This document shows, one piece after another, positions 45,567-57,825 of a DNA stretch of 64,000 nucleotides (the stretch's first letter is position 1; the number at the start of each line of letters is the position of its first letter). Below the pieces are notes generated by a model. It saw only the letters and a program-made list of their open reading frames with translations. It was not told the origin of the DNA and ran no database searches. The stretch is from Owenia fusiformis (taxonomy: Eukaryota; Annelida; Polychaeta; Sabellida; Oweniidae). The position numbers were made by a program, and so were the translations under genes. The DNA lies in contig CAIIXF020000010.1 of the NCBI GenBank assembly GCA_903813345.2, forward strand, positions 24,597,740-24,661,739. The letters are read 5' to 3'.

Positions 45567-46518
45567 CTGGAACAATAGGACACATGCATTTTGAATGGAA
45601 TGATGAATGAGAGCATTTTTTCACTAGTGTTGGACATACATTTTTACAAAGACCCCCCACCAAGTGGCCTGGGATTTGTATTTTATTCTGACTTTAAACC
45701 ATTCGCGTGACCTAAAGACTGCCTTTATTCCCTTATATGGTAAACCGTCAAGGTAAATATCAAGTCGTCATACGATGCGATTACAAATCGATTTTGTTTC
45801 CAAGTAATGTCGTCATGTGACATCACCGACGCATCCGCCATTGCTCTCAAGTTTGGTCTGAACGGGTAAGCGAATTTTAACATTTTAAAGTCTGATTTGT
45901 GTATTAATAACTGGATTTCACTTCATCTTGATTGTAGAAATGAGTAGAATGGTAAATTATGATTGTGCTGAATCATTATTCAGGCTAGAAGTGGTGAAAA
46001 AAATCTAACTAAATGAAAATATATACGGTAACAAAATTATTTAAATACGCGCTGTTTTGAACTTTATTAGGAATCACATTAAATTGTGTAAGATTGTCCT
46101 TCCCTGCCGTGGGAAGCCACGCCTTCTCCATCTCCACCTCAGGGACGCTATGCAAACTGTATACGTCATTCTTATAAAGTTTAATTGATTTATCTTTCTA
46201 GGGTATTGGATTCCGTAGTATTTGACTTCGGTCTAATCATTGGTTTTTGAGTATTGGGGTTCGAACAATACTTCATATATTTTTATGTTGAGGACGGGGG
46301 TTCGTCCAGATGAAACACACAATGGAAGATCATACCGCCGTATTCTGCTTTAAACTATATATGTGCTTGAATTCTGCTCCAAGTCAGATAAACGAATGCG
46401 TTCATAGCGTACTAATTGTACTTATATACTGTTACGTAAATCATGAAATTAACGGGCATATCAGGAGTTCTACGATTGTTCACTGTATTTAGCTATACGC
46501 CTATTTTTGTTATCATCC

Positions 46519-46700
46519 CACTGGCGGATCCAGATCCATCTTGCCCCCCCCCCCCTTTGTAGGACCCCAAAAATTGTTTTACTCGAAAATTACGTATGGC
46601 CTCAAATATGAGTCTTTTTGGGCATGATTTGGCATTTTTAGGCCAAAATTTTCAAAGAATCAAAGAATGGGGTCTAAATTTTCATCTGGATCCGCCAGTG
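46519..46700. mobile_element. 182-bp inverted-repeat element with a C-tract
   Basis: CACTGGCGGATCCAGAT at the left is exactly complementary to ATCTGGATCCGCCAGTG at the right. A C-tract of about 13 follows the left end. It belongs to the loose group of GGATCC/GGCGCAGCCAGG C-tract repeats also present at 5.85, 61.9 and 63.2 kb. No target duplication is seen. Confidence 0.78.
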
Positions 46701-47144
46701 TGGTCAAAGTTGTTAAATTCAAAAAGGCCAAATAATTGCGATATTGAATGTGCAACTTATCACAGTACACCTCTCCCGACGAGTGACACGTGTTGCTAAA
46801 AACTATCTAATCCTGCACATAGAATGCATGCATAATACAAAAAATGCTGGGATTGAAATGGTATCGTAGTGTAAGCCAATTTACTGACTGAATTACTCAG
46901 TTGGAGTAACAATTCCCGGGGAAACTTTCCCGGGGACAGATAACTATTCCCTCTATTGACTAAACTAGGTACTATACTCCACTCCACCTTTTGAAAATAA
47001 GGTACTCATATATATATAATAAAATTTAAATAAAAACATAAGATGACTTCATTTCGTTGCAACTAGTTTCTTCAAATCCTCAGGCAATATATATACATAT
47101 ATATACCAGATGGTAAAATGATTGGTGTATACAGTTGGACCTCC

Positions 47145-47607
47145 ATATAAAGCTTTACCTGCATGTGTGTGGAACAATTGACCGCAAGCATTTTTTAAAA
47201 TAATTGGCTGAGTAGGAACAGTATCCAATCAAATACTTTAACCATCAATTTGAAACACCAATCAAACCAGTAGGTTCTAGCAATTCCTGGAAACGACCCA
47301 TTCAGTAGCTCAACAAATGACATACAGGGTGTTTCATAAACGAGCATCTCAAAAAATCAATCTGAGAAGAGATATGTCTATAACACACGTATTATATATG
47401 AGCCTATTTTATTCTAGACAAACACATTTGGATCAACTAATAAACATGCTACAATTCAAGAAAGAAAAAATGTCATCCCTTTGACCTTTATTTATTACAG
47501 TCCGAGAAGATCTTTCCTGACGAAAAGCCCACATTATGAAACACCTTTTACGTTTGCTTATAAGTATACGTTATAAGTTGTACTTTCACGCCGTGCGAAA
47601 TCTCTCT
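47145..47607 (-). repeat. Inverted, truncated copy of the left third of the 35190-36748 element
   Basis: The minus strand repeats 35190-35670: GCGAAATCTCTCT end at 47607, the nested TACAGGGTGTTTCATAA element at 47335-47552, and then GGTCGTTTCCAGGAATTG and TGCTTGCGGTCAATTG in reverse. Similarity stops near 47145. It is followed by ATT after the end (47608-47610), matching the ATT target preference. Confidence 0.82.
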
Positions 47608-48687
47608 ATTAACAAACTTTGATTTAGCGGCAGAAAAGAAGGTTTATAATATTGCCTGATCCTTTAATGTTTCACTGCAATGCTTTCATTAGATTAGGGA
47701 CATTCCATACCCTTTTGCGCTGTGGGACTTTATAGAATCTTAGATATATGCAGTTCAATTAATGATAGTGGAAAACATTTAAACAAGGCCTTCAGAGTTT
47801 ATAAAGTCATGAATTGGAATCCTTGTTGATTTCAAAATTCAATAAATCTGGAGGGTATTCTGCTTACTTATCGTATAATCTGTAAAATGAAACCCTCTGA
47901 TTGGTCAGTTCTTGTGCTGTACCAATCTGTATTGCTTTTGAGATTGTCCTCATTGATCACACCGTAGCAACACAGAAAATATTGGTACAGAGGGGACAAT
48001 CTCAGTAGCAATACAGAATATTTAATAGGAATTACCTCCTGAGTAAAATGTATTGGTCTAAGACCACACGATAAAAACGTTATAGAATGATTTGAGGTGC
48101 AACACAGAATTTTTCGAGCAGAACATATACTGTATTCCATTTCAAATCATTCAATAACTTATACTACTGCTACTTCAACTAAAGCCTTAGTTAATATTGA
48201 AAACAATGAGTTATCACAAAGTACCAAACGTTCAAGAATGACATGAAGAATGGAAAGTTTGGAAAGACTGTCCAATACTGAGTTACATATCAGAACGTGA
48301 TTGATATATCAGTGTACTTTGAAACACCAGAGAATGAAACATCAGCCAGTTGACGAAATGTGTTTGGAAATTTGGCTACTTCTTAAAGGACATGTTGCCA
48401 CTAACACTTTCACTGTTTTGTAAGTTGTGACACACCCTTCTCCCTGGATATAACTGTAATCTGCATTTTGCTAAGCACCATAGAATCTGTCCTAATGGGC
48501 TTTCCATGATTTTATGGCTCTCCATGAGTTTTTATTATTAACTGAATAGAGTTTCTTCACCTTATTTGGGCGCATCAAATGATTTAGTATTGATCCTAAT
48601 ACAGGCATTTAACAAATTCTTGATAAGCAATAGCTCCTAACACTGGGTGGATTTTTTTACTTGATTAAGTGGTGGAAGTTCTGATGA

Positions 48688-49160
48688 TATCACTCCCCCC
48701 AGTTTTCTGCAAGTTAAAATGCTAAATTCTGCAAGTGAAATTAGTGAATTCTGCAAGGGGAAAAGGCTAATTCTGCAGAAATTCCGCGGAAAATATCGTG
48801 ATAGATATAATTAAAACGGGAAAATTTCATGATAGTTACATAGGCAGTCACTACGTCACTACTCAATACATGCTGCCATCTAGCGACAGAAATCAAATGA
48901 CGAAGTTTAAAACTTTCACTTCGCATAATTTGGTAATTTTTGGGTTATTTCTACAAGGGATTTGACTGAAAACGTGTGAAATTGTTGGGGAAATTGTTAC
49001 AGGTAAGACTGGCTATTCAAACTTTTGGAAAATATATCGATTCCGCGGAAAATTCCGCGGAGATTGACCAAAATAGTTGATTCTGCAATTCCGCGGGCAA
49101 AGGCAAATTCCGTCCGCGCTCTGCAAACACGGAATCCTGGGGGCAGTGTGATATGCATAT
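48688..49160. mobile_element. Inverted-repeat element rich in ATTCCGCGGAA palindromes
   Basis: The outer ends are GATATCACTCCCCCCAG and its near complement CTGGGGGCAGTGTGATAT. Inside each end are copies of TTCTGCAAG/AATTCTGCA and ATTCCGCGGAAAAT (48780, 49040, 49053, 49090). The middle 200 bp are unrelated AT-rich sequence. The repeated CCGCGG sites make it easy to spot. I class it as a non-autonomous element without certainty about its boundaries. Confidence 0.5.
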
Positions 49161-49204
49161 AGGAGTCTTGATTCTGTGATATCAAATGGCTTGATAAACA
49201 CCAC

Positions 49205-49420
49205 CAATCTGCACTCATGATACATTAATAGTACCGTACAGTACCATTCTATTATGGTGGTGTACAGTGTCCATGGTACTGTACAATACTATTTTAGTCT
49301 ATGGTACCATATATTACCGTACCATACAGTACCATAGCCCAAACAGTATCATATGATACTGTTGGAGATACACAACTGTATGTAATTTTACAGTACTGTT
49401 GCCTATGAAGTTGTCAAAAC
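49205..49420. repeat. Cluster of TACAGTACCAT / ATGGTACTGTA motifs
   Basis: Within about 200 bp the words GGTACTGTA, TACAGTACC, GGTACCATA and TACCGTACC occur about nine times in both orientations, also TATCATATGATA. The cluster is a diverged set of short palindromes. I cannot tell whether it is a decayed satellite or a structured element. Confidence 0.55.
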
Positions 49421-50409
49421 GTGAACTGTTATCTTCATCAATGATCATCATAAACAACATGTTTGGGACTGAACTTTTTACACCAGAAAGGAACTTTGTG
49501 TGCCTGTTGATTGTTGGTTGTACTGTTGAGGATTTGATTTGGACAGCATTGTACCTACCCTGTGACCTCCTTTCATGGTACATATCCCATCATCTAGCTA
49601 AGATTTGACACCAGGAAATATTGTATCTACGCTAAGCAATGTCTGAAGATATATTATATTGTAGCCAGCATGGTTCTGATGATCAAAAGTGATGAAGAGA
49701 TGAATGAGTTATGGGAACAAGAGTAGCAAAGTCACGACAGGTAGATTGTTTTCTTTTGTTGCTCTAAAGAAAATCTACAAGTCTACATGAATTCACAAAA
49801 GGACTGCGAGATGTTTGTAGAATGAATCGGGGGAGTTTTTTCATGCATTTCAACCCAATGAGGTGTGTATTAATGATTAACTTTCCTGTTATCTCAAAAT
49901 CTGCTTGGATACCATAGGATTGCTAGATGAAATTCCTCAGAGAAAATTCTAGGAAATAAGGAATGGGTACCATTTACACAATTTGAGAAATTATTGGCAT
50001 TTAAATCATGCGATTTAATGTTGATTTAAAACTGAATTTGCTATGAAAATGCACGAAGACCTAGTCCATGTAGTTGAAGATCTGATTCTGTAATTGATAT
50101 GAATCTCACCCTAGATCTAGCCATTATATTTGATCATTTCAGCGATCTTTCCAACATTTCTTGTTGAAATCTTTGAGTACCTCTTTCATTTGCAGCAGGG
50201 AACAGGTGATTTTCACCGGTTGTTTTCACAAAATCACCTGTTGTTTTTAGGGACTTTCCAACTTTTCCACGTTAGCCTTTTAAGAGAAATTATAGTGAAA
50301 CCATTGCATTATATAATGCATGTTTTCAACAATACATTTCTTACTACATGCTGTAATCTTGAATAATTTGATGCATTGGATTCACTAGTAAATTTTAAGT
50401 GCAACTCAC

Positions 50410-51573
50410 CTTTTGGTTGTGTCGTCACTGAAGCCTTATGTGTGGGTGGTGCTGATGTTTTCTCTACTGGACGAATAACAAACTTCACGGGAAGGTTAGC
50501 CATGTTAGGGTTCAGTGCTGCAAGTGTCTGACCTCCAGGACCCTGAGGTAGGAATGACACTAGCTGTTGGGCTAAAGCAGGGGTCAATGTGATGGGTTGG
50601 CCGAGGGTGGGGGCTTGAGTATTAGGGTTAGGGGTAAGACGTAGTATGGTAGCACCTGGAGTACCTCCTCCCTGAACCTGTATAGGCTTAGCCATCAGTT
50701 TGCGTAGATTGGGAGCATAGATTTGAGTTCCATCCGTTGTGTTGACTGCAGCACCAGCCACTGTCTGATTCAGTTGTATAGTGGTCCCTATGGTTGGCTG
50801 AATCTGCTTGGGAGCAGATACTACATTAGTGGGGGTTAGGGTCACTGTTTTGGTGCTAGATGAGGGGGCAAGTGTCAGTTTGGGATGGTTAGACATTGGG
50901 ACTACACTTGATGGTGTCAGTGTAATAGTCTGTGGTCTGACAACCATGCCTTGGGGGATCTGCTGTATTTTTTGGACCTGTTGTACTTTTTGGACATGCT
51001 GTAGTTGTTGGCTCAGCTGTACTTTCTGCACCTGCTGCAACTGCTGTTGAAGCTGGGAGGTGGGTATGGCCACCATTGTTGTCCTTGACTGGCCCAGACC
51101 AGGACTGGTAACCACCTGAGCGGAATTCAGTGCAGAGCTTAACACAGAACTGCCTGTTTGAACTGAGATAGCAGAGGACTGCTGCATTAAGCTTCCTTTA
51201 CTAGTTATCACCTGATTACCAGGTACATGCGTTACATTACCACTTTGTACCACATTACCACCTTGTAGAACATTTCCTCCTATGAACACTTGATTTGCTT
51301 TTTGAGGCAACTGTTTATTCAGTAATATGTGTGCTGATTTCCCCATTTGAACTTCACCTTGAAGGATAACCTGCTGTTTTGCTATTGTCTGAGGCTGGGG
51401 GGTGGTGTCATGGGGGGTTTCCCCAGGGGATACTCTAAGGCATTCTGCCTCAGAAGTAGGGAGTTTCCCAGTCATAACTGAGCCAGTTGAGGCTGCTCTC
51501 TGAATGGTGACCAGTTGCCCAGATCGTATTGTAAGCACATTGGGAGTCATCTGGCTTTCATCTGTCGCTTCTT
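50410..51573 (-). CDS. Large exon of the death-domain gene: Gln/Thr/Pro/Val-rich region
   Basis: Acceptor CTGTTACAG (AG at 51574-51575) and donor AAAG|GTGAGT (exon end 50410) bound 1164 bp, 388 codons, phase 1 at both ends. The reading starts EEATDESQMTPNVLTIRSG and ends SVTTQPK. Residues about 175-205 are Gln-rich (QLQQQLQQVQKVQLSQQLQH, then VQKVQQVQKIQQ). The rest is dominated by Thr, Pro, Val, Ser and Ala (QTITLTPSSVVPMSNHP, PITLTPALAQQLVSFLPQG). ANLPVKFVIRPVEK near the end is a more ordered segment. Such composition is typical of animal transcription co-regulators and activation domains. No DNA-binding domain is seen. Upstream of the acceptor the frame closes with a TAA, supporting this exon start. 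Identity unknown. Confidence 0.85.
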
Positions 51574-52884
51574 CTGTAACAGATTCACCAACATATTCTT
51601 GGAATTATTTCGACCTTTTTAAATAATCAATAGGGGTGAGGTGATGACCCACAGATTGAGGCCTTAAGTTGGACCAGTGTCTAATTCAAAAGTTTTAATC
51701 ATTTTGGGTTGAAAAGAAAAAACTTCCAGTAAAGTTTTAAATATCTAAACTGTAGAACACTTTTTTCAATGAACTTGCTAATTTTTTATGTGTTTGGACA
51801 ACATGGTTATGAATGTAATAAAACAATACCATGGCTATTGAGAACACATTCTGGGAAGATTTCAATATCATTAATACTTAACAGCAAATTATATTTTTTG
51901 GAATATAAAAAGTGGCAGCCATTTTGAGAGGAAGCAACTTGTACATGCTGAAATGTGTAGACATTATTAACGGTAACTGGTCAACTCAACCCCAAGTTAA
52001 CCCAAGTCATCTCAACATTAAGTCAACTCAATCCTCAGGCAATTAACTCCAAAAATGAATACCAATTAAATACATATTTCATTGTATTGATTATGATGAA
52101 TTCTTAAAGTATAAGGAAGAAATTGATAAGAATTGAATGAAATGTAAATTTACTTGCACAATAAATTCTAAAAGTGGGTTTGATTATGAATTAATTTTAA
52201 AATATTTATTCAAAGAGGTAACTTTATAAATATATTTTATGAATATATATTTGTTCACCGAAATAATACTTGTTTAATCAAGTAAAACTGAATTAACATA
52301 TTTTATGGACTATGATTGAATCAGGGATTGAATGTTTCACACCCTTCATATTGTAAATTGCCTAGTAATTGGATTAACTTTTCAATATGAAATATTTTAA
52401 TACATGTATCCCTTTCTCAAAGGACAGGTGGCGGTAAACCCCTCTTTTAGCCCCCCTACAAAACAAGTATATATTGACATGGAATTGAAGAGGAAGTATG
52501 ACTTATTGCTTAAAATGTGATTTCTGATTTCTGACACTTGACCTTGACATTAGGGTGGGTTAAAGGTCAACTTTGAAAGATGCTATTTTGTCAAAATTTT
52601 GCTGTTTTCTAATACAAGAAATGAAAGCAATTGGCTTAATTTTGATTTTGACTGATAACAAGACATGTGAATGGAAATAAAAATATTTTTGATAAATTCT
52701 CACGGGCAATTACATAAAAATCTTGAGAAGAAATCCCCATATGGGCATTTTTGGGGGGACTAAATTTTCCTGTTTCAAAAATTAATGTTCTTGTTGCCTT
52801 TTGAGACTCTAACAGTATGCTAATATAAGCATGTTTTAAGAGTTGGGATGTGATTATTATTTTAAATGCCCATGACATGGGCAT

Positions 52885-52920
52885 TTCCAATGTAGATGCC
52901 CATTGGCATCTACATTGGAA
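52885..52920. repeat. Perfect 16-bp-stem hairpin
   Basis: TTCCAATGTAGATGCC and GGCATCTACATTGGAA are exact complements separated by CATT. GCCCATGACATGGGC, itself palindromic, lies just before. The outer stem could pair further only weakly. It could be a tiny foldback remnant or the stem of a structured transcript. Confidence 0.8.
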
Positions 52921-52984
52921 TTTGAAATTAAATGTCTGTATGGAGACTTAGTTTTAAAGTTATTTGCCAATTTACAGTTCCCAT

Positions 52985-53180
52985 ATCAGGCCTCCTAGAC
53001 TTCCAACAACGCGAACATCAGTTCTGATACCGCGAACTACGTTCCTTGCACTCGAACCACGAATCTCATATTGCGAACGTGAAATCTTGTGTCGCGCACC
53101 ACCATTTCCTAGTTTCCGAACATATTTCTTGTACCGCGCACAGAGATACGTTACTGCGAACCACGCATCTGATCGAAAAA
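52985..53180 (-). repeat. GCGAAC-rich repeat, copy A
   Basis: About 170 bp containing CGCGAAC/CGAAC/GCGAAC every 20-30 bases (ACAACGCGAACATCAGTTCT, then ACCGCGAACTACGTTCCTT). It matches 56520-56670 in inverted orientation with only a few differences. Both read without stops on the strand giving RHKISRSQYEIRGSSARN. Absence of splice signals and the internal ~25-bp periodicity make a repeat more likely than a gene. Confidence 0.75.
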
Positions 53181-53857
53181 AGTCCGTAATTTTGTTCGTA
53201 TTATTACGCATATGAAGTAAAATTCCAAGGAAGTGTTTTCATATAGAATTCGGAAGAAATATTTTCCCAGTTTTCATGCATGTGAATGAATATCCACTCA
53301 TTGACGATAACAGTATTTTCAAGCTCTAGGAAACACAAAATATTGGGACTACCTTGCAATCACGCACATTGACTTTTTCAGTGAAAGGGCTGGGTAATAA
53401 CAACAAAAACCTGACTTTTGAGTAACAACACGTATGGCCAAATTGGTGACAGCTTTTTCCAATTTTGTCCATTTGAGCCGATGATTGCATCATAATAAAG
53501 AAATGAGTTACCCTATGTACAATATTCCTGATTTTATAGAATACTTGATGTGCTATATCTGTAGCTCCAGCTACTGATAATTTGAAGATGCTACCCTTTG
53601 CCATGAAAACTTAACTTAAATGTTGCCCCCCCCCCCATTACGGCTTGTGGGATTAACTGTTTACATACAGGAAAATAACAATCTATCATCCTGATAAAGA
53701 TTTTAACACTTGGTTTTTGTTTCAAAACATATCAAATGACTACTTAATCGTAATTTTAGGGTTAGGGCTAAGAATACATCTTTGACCGTCTGAGATAAAT
53801 GTGTGTTGACGAGTCCTGTAGTTAATTAATCTTGGTTTTAAAACCGAAGCTTTAATT

Positions 53858-54389
53858 CACTGGTGATCCACTCGATTACGCTGGTTACCAAAACGAACTG
53901 TTTTGGTAACAAAATGTTGGAACGTCGAAGGCACGATTTTTCTTTTTTCCTGATTTCACGCGTTGTAGGCAGAATCCCCACGACGTTTTTTCTCACAACG
54001 TGTATCTGTATCATATGTTTTAGAAAATGTACATGTTTGCGAAAAAATAGCTCAGAAGACAACAGAATCGTCGATTTACTTCCTCACTTAAGTGACATAA
54101 ACGGTTTTTCGAAAAACAGTTAAGATCTGCACTTTTAACCCAAACCGTTTATGTAACTTAAGTGAGGAAGTAAATCGACGATTCTGTTGTCTTCTGAACT
54201 ATTTGTTCGCAAATATGTACAAATTAAACATATGATACTGATGCACGTTTGTGTTCAAAAATGTCGTGGGAATTCTGCCTACAACGTGTAAAATAAGGAA
54301 ACGAGAAAAATCGTACCTTCAATGTTCCGACATTTTGTTACCAAAACGAACCGTTTTGGTAACCAGCGTAATCGAGTGGATCACCAGTG
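53858..54389. mobile_element. 532-bp foldback transposon, TAATT target duplication
   Basis: The arms are CACTGGTGATCCACTCGATT, then ACGCTGGTTACCAAAACGAA, and so on to GTAAATCGACGATTCTGTTG and GAGGAAGT; the right arm is the near-perfect complement. The centre is at about 54125-54140. TAATT flanks both ends (53853-53857 and 54390-54394). The arms are about 250 bp each, so almost the whole element is self-complementary. A fragment of one arm is found at 2860-2935. No coding capacity. Confidence 0.93.
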
Positions 54390-54794
54390 TAATTGTGGGC
54401 TGTTCTGCCCCACCCATGGGCCATTTTGCCCTACTCTCAACATTATTTTCGAACACTCTGAAAAATCACAGAAAATGTGAAATATAATCCCTTCATAAGA
54501 TGGAACATGAAAGTTCGCGATGATTGACAGATTAGAAAAACCTCTGCACGGATCAAATTATTATGAGGGCCATTTTGCTTCATGTTCCCAAAAAATTCCT
54601 GACTTCAGCAACCAGGACGATATCTGACCCAAGACATGTGGAGCGCTGAAATGTCGGACCCTTTTTTCTGGGCCCATCTCAGAGGGAGGGGCGGGCCAGT
54701 GCATCTTACACAGAATACAGCCATAACTGATTACTACAATGTAGGTGTACTGTATAAAAGTAAACCTTGTAGTTTAAGGTCGCATGATGCAGTG

Positions 54795-55277
54795 TGACCA
54801 GGATCACACTGACCATGGTCAGAATGACCCTAGACATGATGAAATAACTTTTTCAGCCCTCTGAAAAGGTCAATGTAAATAGCTTTAAGTAGGAGCATAG
54901 GAAAGGTCAATGAACAGGATCTTTTGAATTTTTCAGAAAATGTGCCCAATATATTGCTCTAAATGATACAATCTTTAAAATTTTAGAAACTTGTCTGAAA
55001 AAATGGCGGTCATAAAAAGGAAAAAATATCGCTTTTCAATTCAGTTTTTTTAATTTTTTTCTTTTTTAACGAAAGATAACAAATTTCCCAAGATTGTATC
55101 ACTGAGAGCAATATATTAGGCACATTTTCTGAAAAATGCAAGAGATTCTGTTCAGTGACCTTTCCTTAGCTCCTACTTTTATTTATTTTTCAGTCACAAA
55201 TTTCAGAGGGCTGAAACATTAATTTCATCATGTCTAGGGTCAATCTGACCATGGTCATTGTGATCATGGTCATGTAA
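54795..55277. mobile_element. Inverted-repeat element, ~190-bp imperfect arms
   Basis: The left arm (ACCAGGATCACACTGACCAT, GGTCAGAATGACCCTAGACA, then CAATATATTGCTCT) is mirrored by the right arm (AGAGCAATATATTAGGCACA, then TGTCTAGGGTCAATCTGACC, ATGGTCATTGTGATCATGGT). The spacer of about 100 bp is T-rich. Arms differ by about 10-15 %. No target duplication is evident. Confidence 0.82.
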
Positions 55278-55688
55278 ATGGTATGTGGAACTAGTTAAAC
55301 TGACTGGAGGTCAAGCAGAACTCTGATATCTTGGTTCAAAAATGTTTGAAATCCAGCATGGTTTTGTCACTTCCTGTTTTGTCATTTCCTGTTAACTACC
55401 ATGGCACCTAAAACCAGTGTAAGAAAAAAGATTAACTATACAAAAACGGTAGATCATGATCATCGGTGCAACCCGAGCTAGAAGTCACATTTTCAAAAAA
55501 TATTAAATTTTCAAAGTTGATAAACAATTTTCGAAACTATATTTTTAGATGTATTTTTACATGTAGATTTGAAATATGACATCACTTTGACTGAATTTTG
55601 AATATTTAATGCCGTAAATCAAGATCATTTCTACTCGCATCTAGTCTATTTCGTTTCCTTGTTTCACTCCGTTGCATATTGGTATATA

Positions 55689-56430
55689 CAGGGTGATCAT
55701 TAAGTTCTGGGAATTGGTCTGCCATTTCAAGATTTTTCAACCATTTGAGTTGAAATTTTCAGCAAGTGTACATTGTATAATTTTGAATTGACAAGCAATG
55801 TTTCATATACATATCACATCTACAATTTATTTTATTGTAATTACAAAAAAAGTAAAATTGGTACGCGGGTCAGCAAATTTTGACTGATGTTAATTTGAAA
55901 ATTTCCTGCCAAGAGATATTCATCTTGCCTAGATGGTTGCGTCAAACTACTTGTACTGGAGGCAGAACAGTACTATTGAAGTCATTTATTCAGAAGTATT
56001 CTTCATTGCTGAGAGGATCATTTCATTTATGATTGTTTCCATTAGCCTGGACGCACATGCGTTGTTAACAAACTTAGTCCATAAAGATGTGTTCCAGTCC
56101 TCCCTTTGGTATCCCTTGAAGATTTGCTCAAGCCGTTGAAATCAGTCCCTTATCGGAATCAAACTTATGACCTCTCATATAATGCTTTAGCACCCAAAAT
56201 GTAGTGAAGCCTAATAGTGCTTCATATGGTGATTATTGTCTGGTGAATACGGGGCAGTAATAACTTGTGTGAACCCTAATTCTTCAAGAGTAGTATGGGC
56301 AGCTTGAGTAATGGGAAGGAGCATAGTCATAATGGAAGATAACTCCTCGCTATTTTTAGTCATGATTGTGACTTTGAGATGCTGACGAATGGTACGGAAA
56401 TAGAGCAAAGTACACTCTTACATAACAATA
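55689..56430 (-). mobile_element. Mariner-type relic with decayed transposase
   Basis: One end, TACAGGGTGATCATTAAGTT, is a typical mariner-type terminus, preceded by TATA. The minus strand then encodes remnants: AAHTTLEELGFTQVITAPYS before PD (about 56285-56330), then FTTFWVLKHYMRGHKFDSD (about 56160-56220), then NLQGIPKGGLEHIF (about 56095-56130). The first block carries the region of the second catalytic Asp, which is no longer present. The RGHKFDSD block is characteristic of mariner transposases. Several stops and frameshifts occur. The other inverted repeat is missing, so the element is truncated near 56430. Confidence 0.8.
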
Positions 56431-56519
56431 AAGATGTTACTTTAGAAACTAAAGTTAGAAGTATTTGAAATCCCAAACACTCAGATGTATTATGTACAAA
56501 TTGTTCGCGGTAATGGATC

Positions 56520-56672
56520 TCTGTGCGAGGTACAAGAAATATGTTCGGAAACAAGGAAATGGTGGTGCGCGTCATAAGATTTCACGTTCGCAATATGAGA
56601 TTCGTGGTTCGAGTGCAAGGAACGTAGTTCGCGGTATCAGAACTGATGTTCGCGTTGTTGGAAGTCTAGGAG
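56520..56672 (+). repeat. GCGAAC-rich repeat, copy B (inverted relative to copy A)
   Basis: The sequence GTGCGAGGTACAAGAAATAT, then GGAAATGGTGGTGCGCG, down to GGAAGTCTAGGAGGCCTG matches the complement of 52985-53150. It adjoins the truncated side of the mariner relic, whose missing end may have been lost when this copy arrived. Confidence 0.75.
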
Positions 56673-57062
56673 GCCTGCATATTTGAATTTCAATATATAT
56701 CATAAAATATAAGGCAGCATCATGTATAAATGGCATGACACTCAAAAGATTGCCTCAAATAATTTCTACTTATTCCCTGTTTAGAAAAACACTTAGGCCA
56801 TTCAAAATTTTTTTATAATTAATGTCACTAAATTCTATGTTTTCAGAAAAAACAAAATGTCCCCATGTCCCCATAAATGACAGAGGGAATTGTGATCATG
56901 AATTATATTGTATTGAAATGAGTTCCAAGATTGATTAAAAACGACATGTATATAAGCTTTAGTATTGTCTTCATTAACAAGGTCATCTGAATCAAGAGGT
57001 GTTACTTACTTTTCCACTATGTGTTATTGCATTTTCACTATTAAATAATATATAAAACCCTT

Positions 57063-57090
57063 TAAATAAATAAATAAATAAATAAATAAA
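57063..57090 (+). repeat. (AAAT)n microsatellite
   Basis: Seven consecutive AAAT/AATA units, then GGTTTTGTAG. No associated feature. Confidence 0.85.
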
Positions 57091-57825
57091 GGTTTTGTAG
57101 TTTTTAATATAAGGCCCTTCATCAGAATGCCAACATATAATTAATTTTGAATGGCCTAATATGTACATGCAATTATGTAGTGTACATGTTTGCCCAGGTT
57201 AGCAGCCATATTGAAAACATAAACCAGTCAGCCTAATTTTCATCACAAAAGTTGAGTTTTAGTGGTGAGCCCAAACTCCCACAACAATGATATTTGCAGA
57301 GAAGCTAATTTACAGTCTGCATTATACAGTTTCAATATCTTTTTTGTGGGAGAATGGGCTGATGGTTAAATTTTCAACGAATGGAAATAAGCACCATGCT
57401 AAAACTTGATAACAAAGTGAACAAAAAATGACAATGTTTTCCAGATTTGCATTGGTAAACTTCATACATAGCTTGATTTTTTAATGTTGTACTCCGAATG
57501 CTCGTATGCCATATGTTCCATATAATAAGTTCCATGTAATGATAAGTTTTGATATTATTTTGATGGTAAACATAGTGTGTACCCATATTCAGACAGTCTT
57601 GTTATAGGGGTTCTTACTGCCAATTTTTCAAAGAAACTGAAAACTAATGCCACTTTTTGAAATTGCACAACTCAAGAAAAAAGGTTTATCTACAACTTGC
57701 AATTGGTTTTGAAAGTAAATGGAAGAATGAGTTTTTTGGAAAAAGTCTAAGTTGACCAATAGTCTATTAAATGGACCTGTTCTTTATATCTGCGAAATAA
57801 ATTCTCATAAACTGAATTGAAGTTA

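Larger units (their letters stand above)
45567..50409 (-). other. Intron between the Gln-rich exon and the acidic-linker exon (4.8 kb)
   Basis: It starts with GTGAGT (complement at 50404-50409) and ends with the acceptor TCCTATTGTTCCAG. It holds the small inverted-repeat element at 46519, the inverted copy at 47145, the element at 48688 and otherwise unrecognised sequence (45.7-46.5, 47.6-48.7, 49.4-50.4 kb). Confidence 0.7.

Noticed and set aside
50808-51050. 80-codon + strand frame inside the Gln-rich exon
   Set aside because: It is the antisense of the Gln codons (Cys/Trp/Leu-rich) and lies wholly within the supported minus-strand exon.
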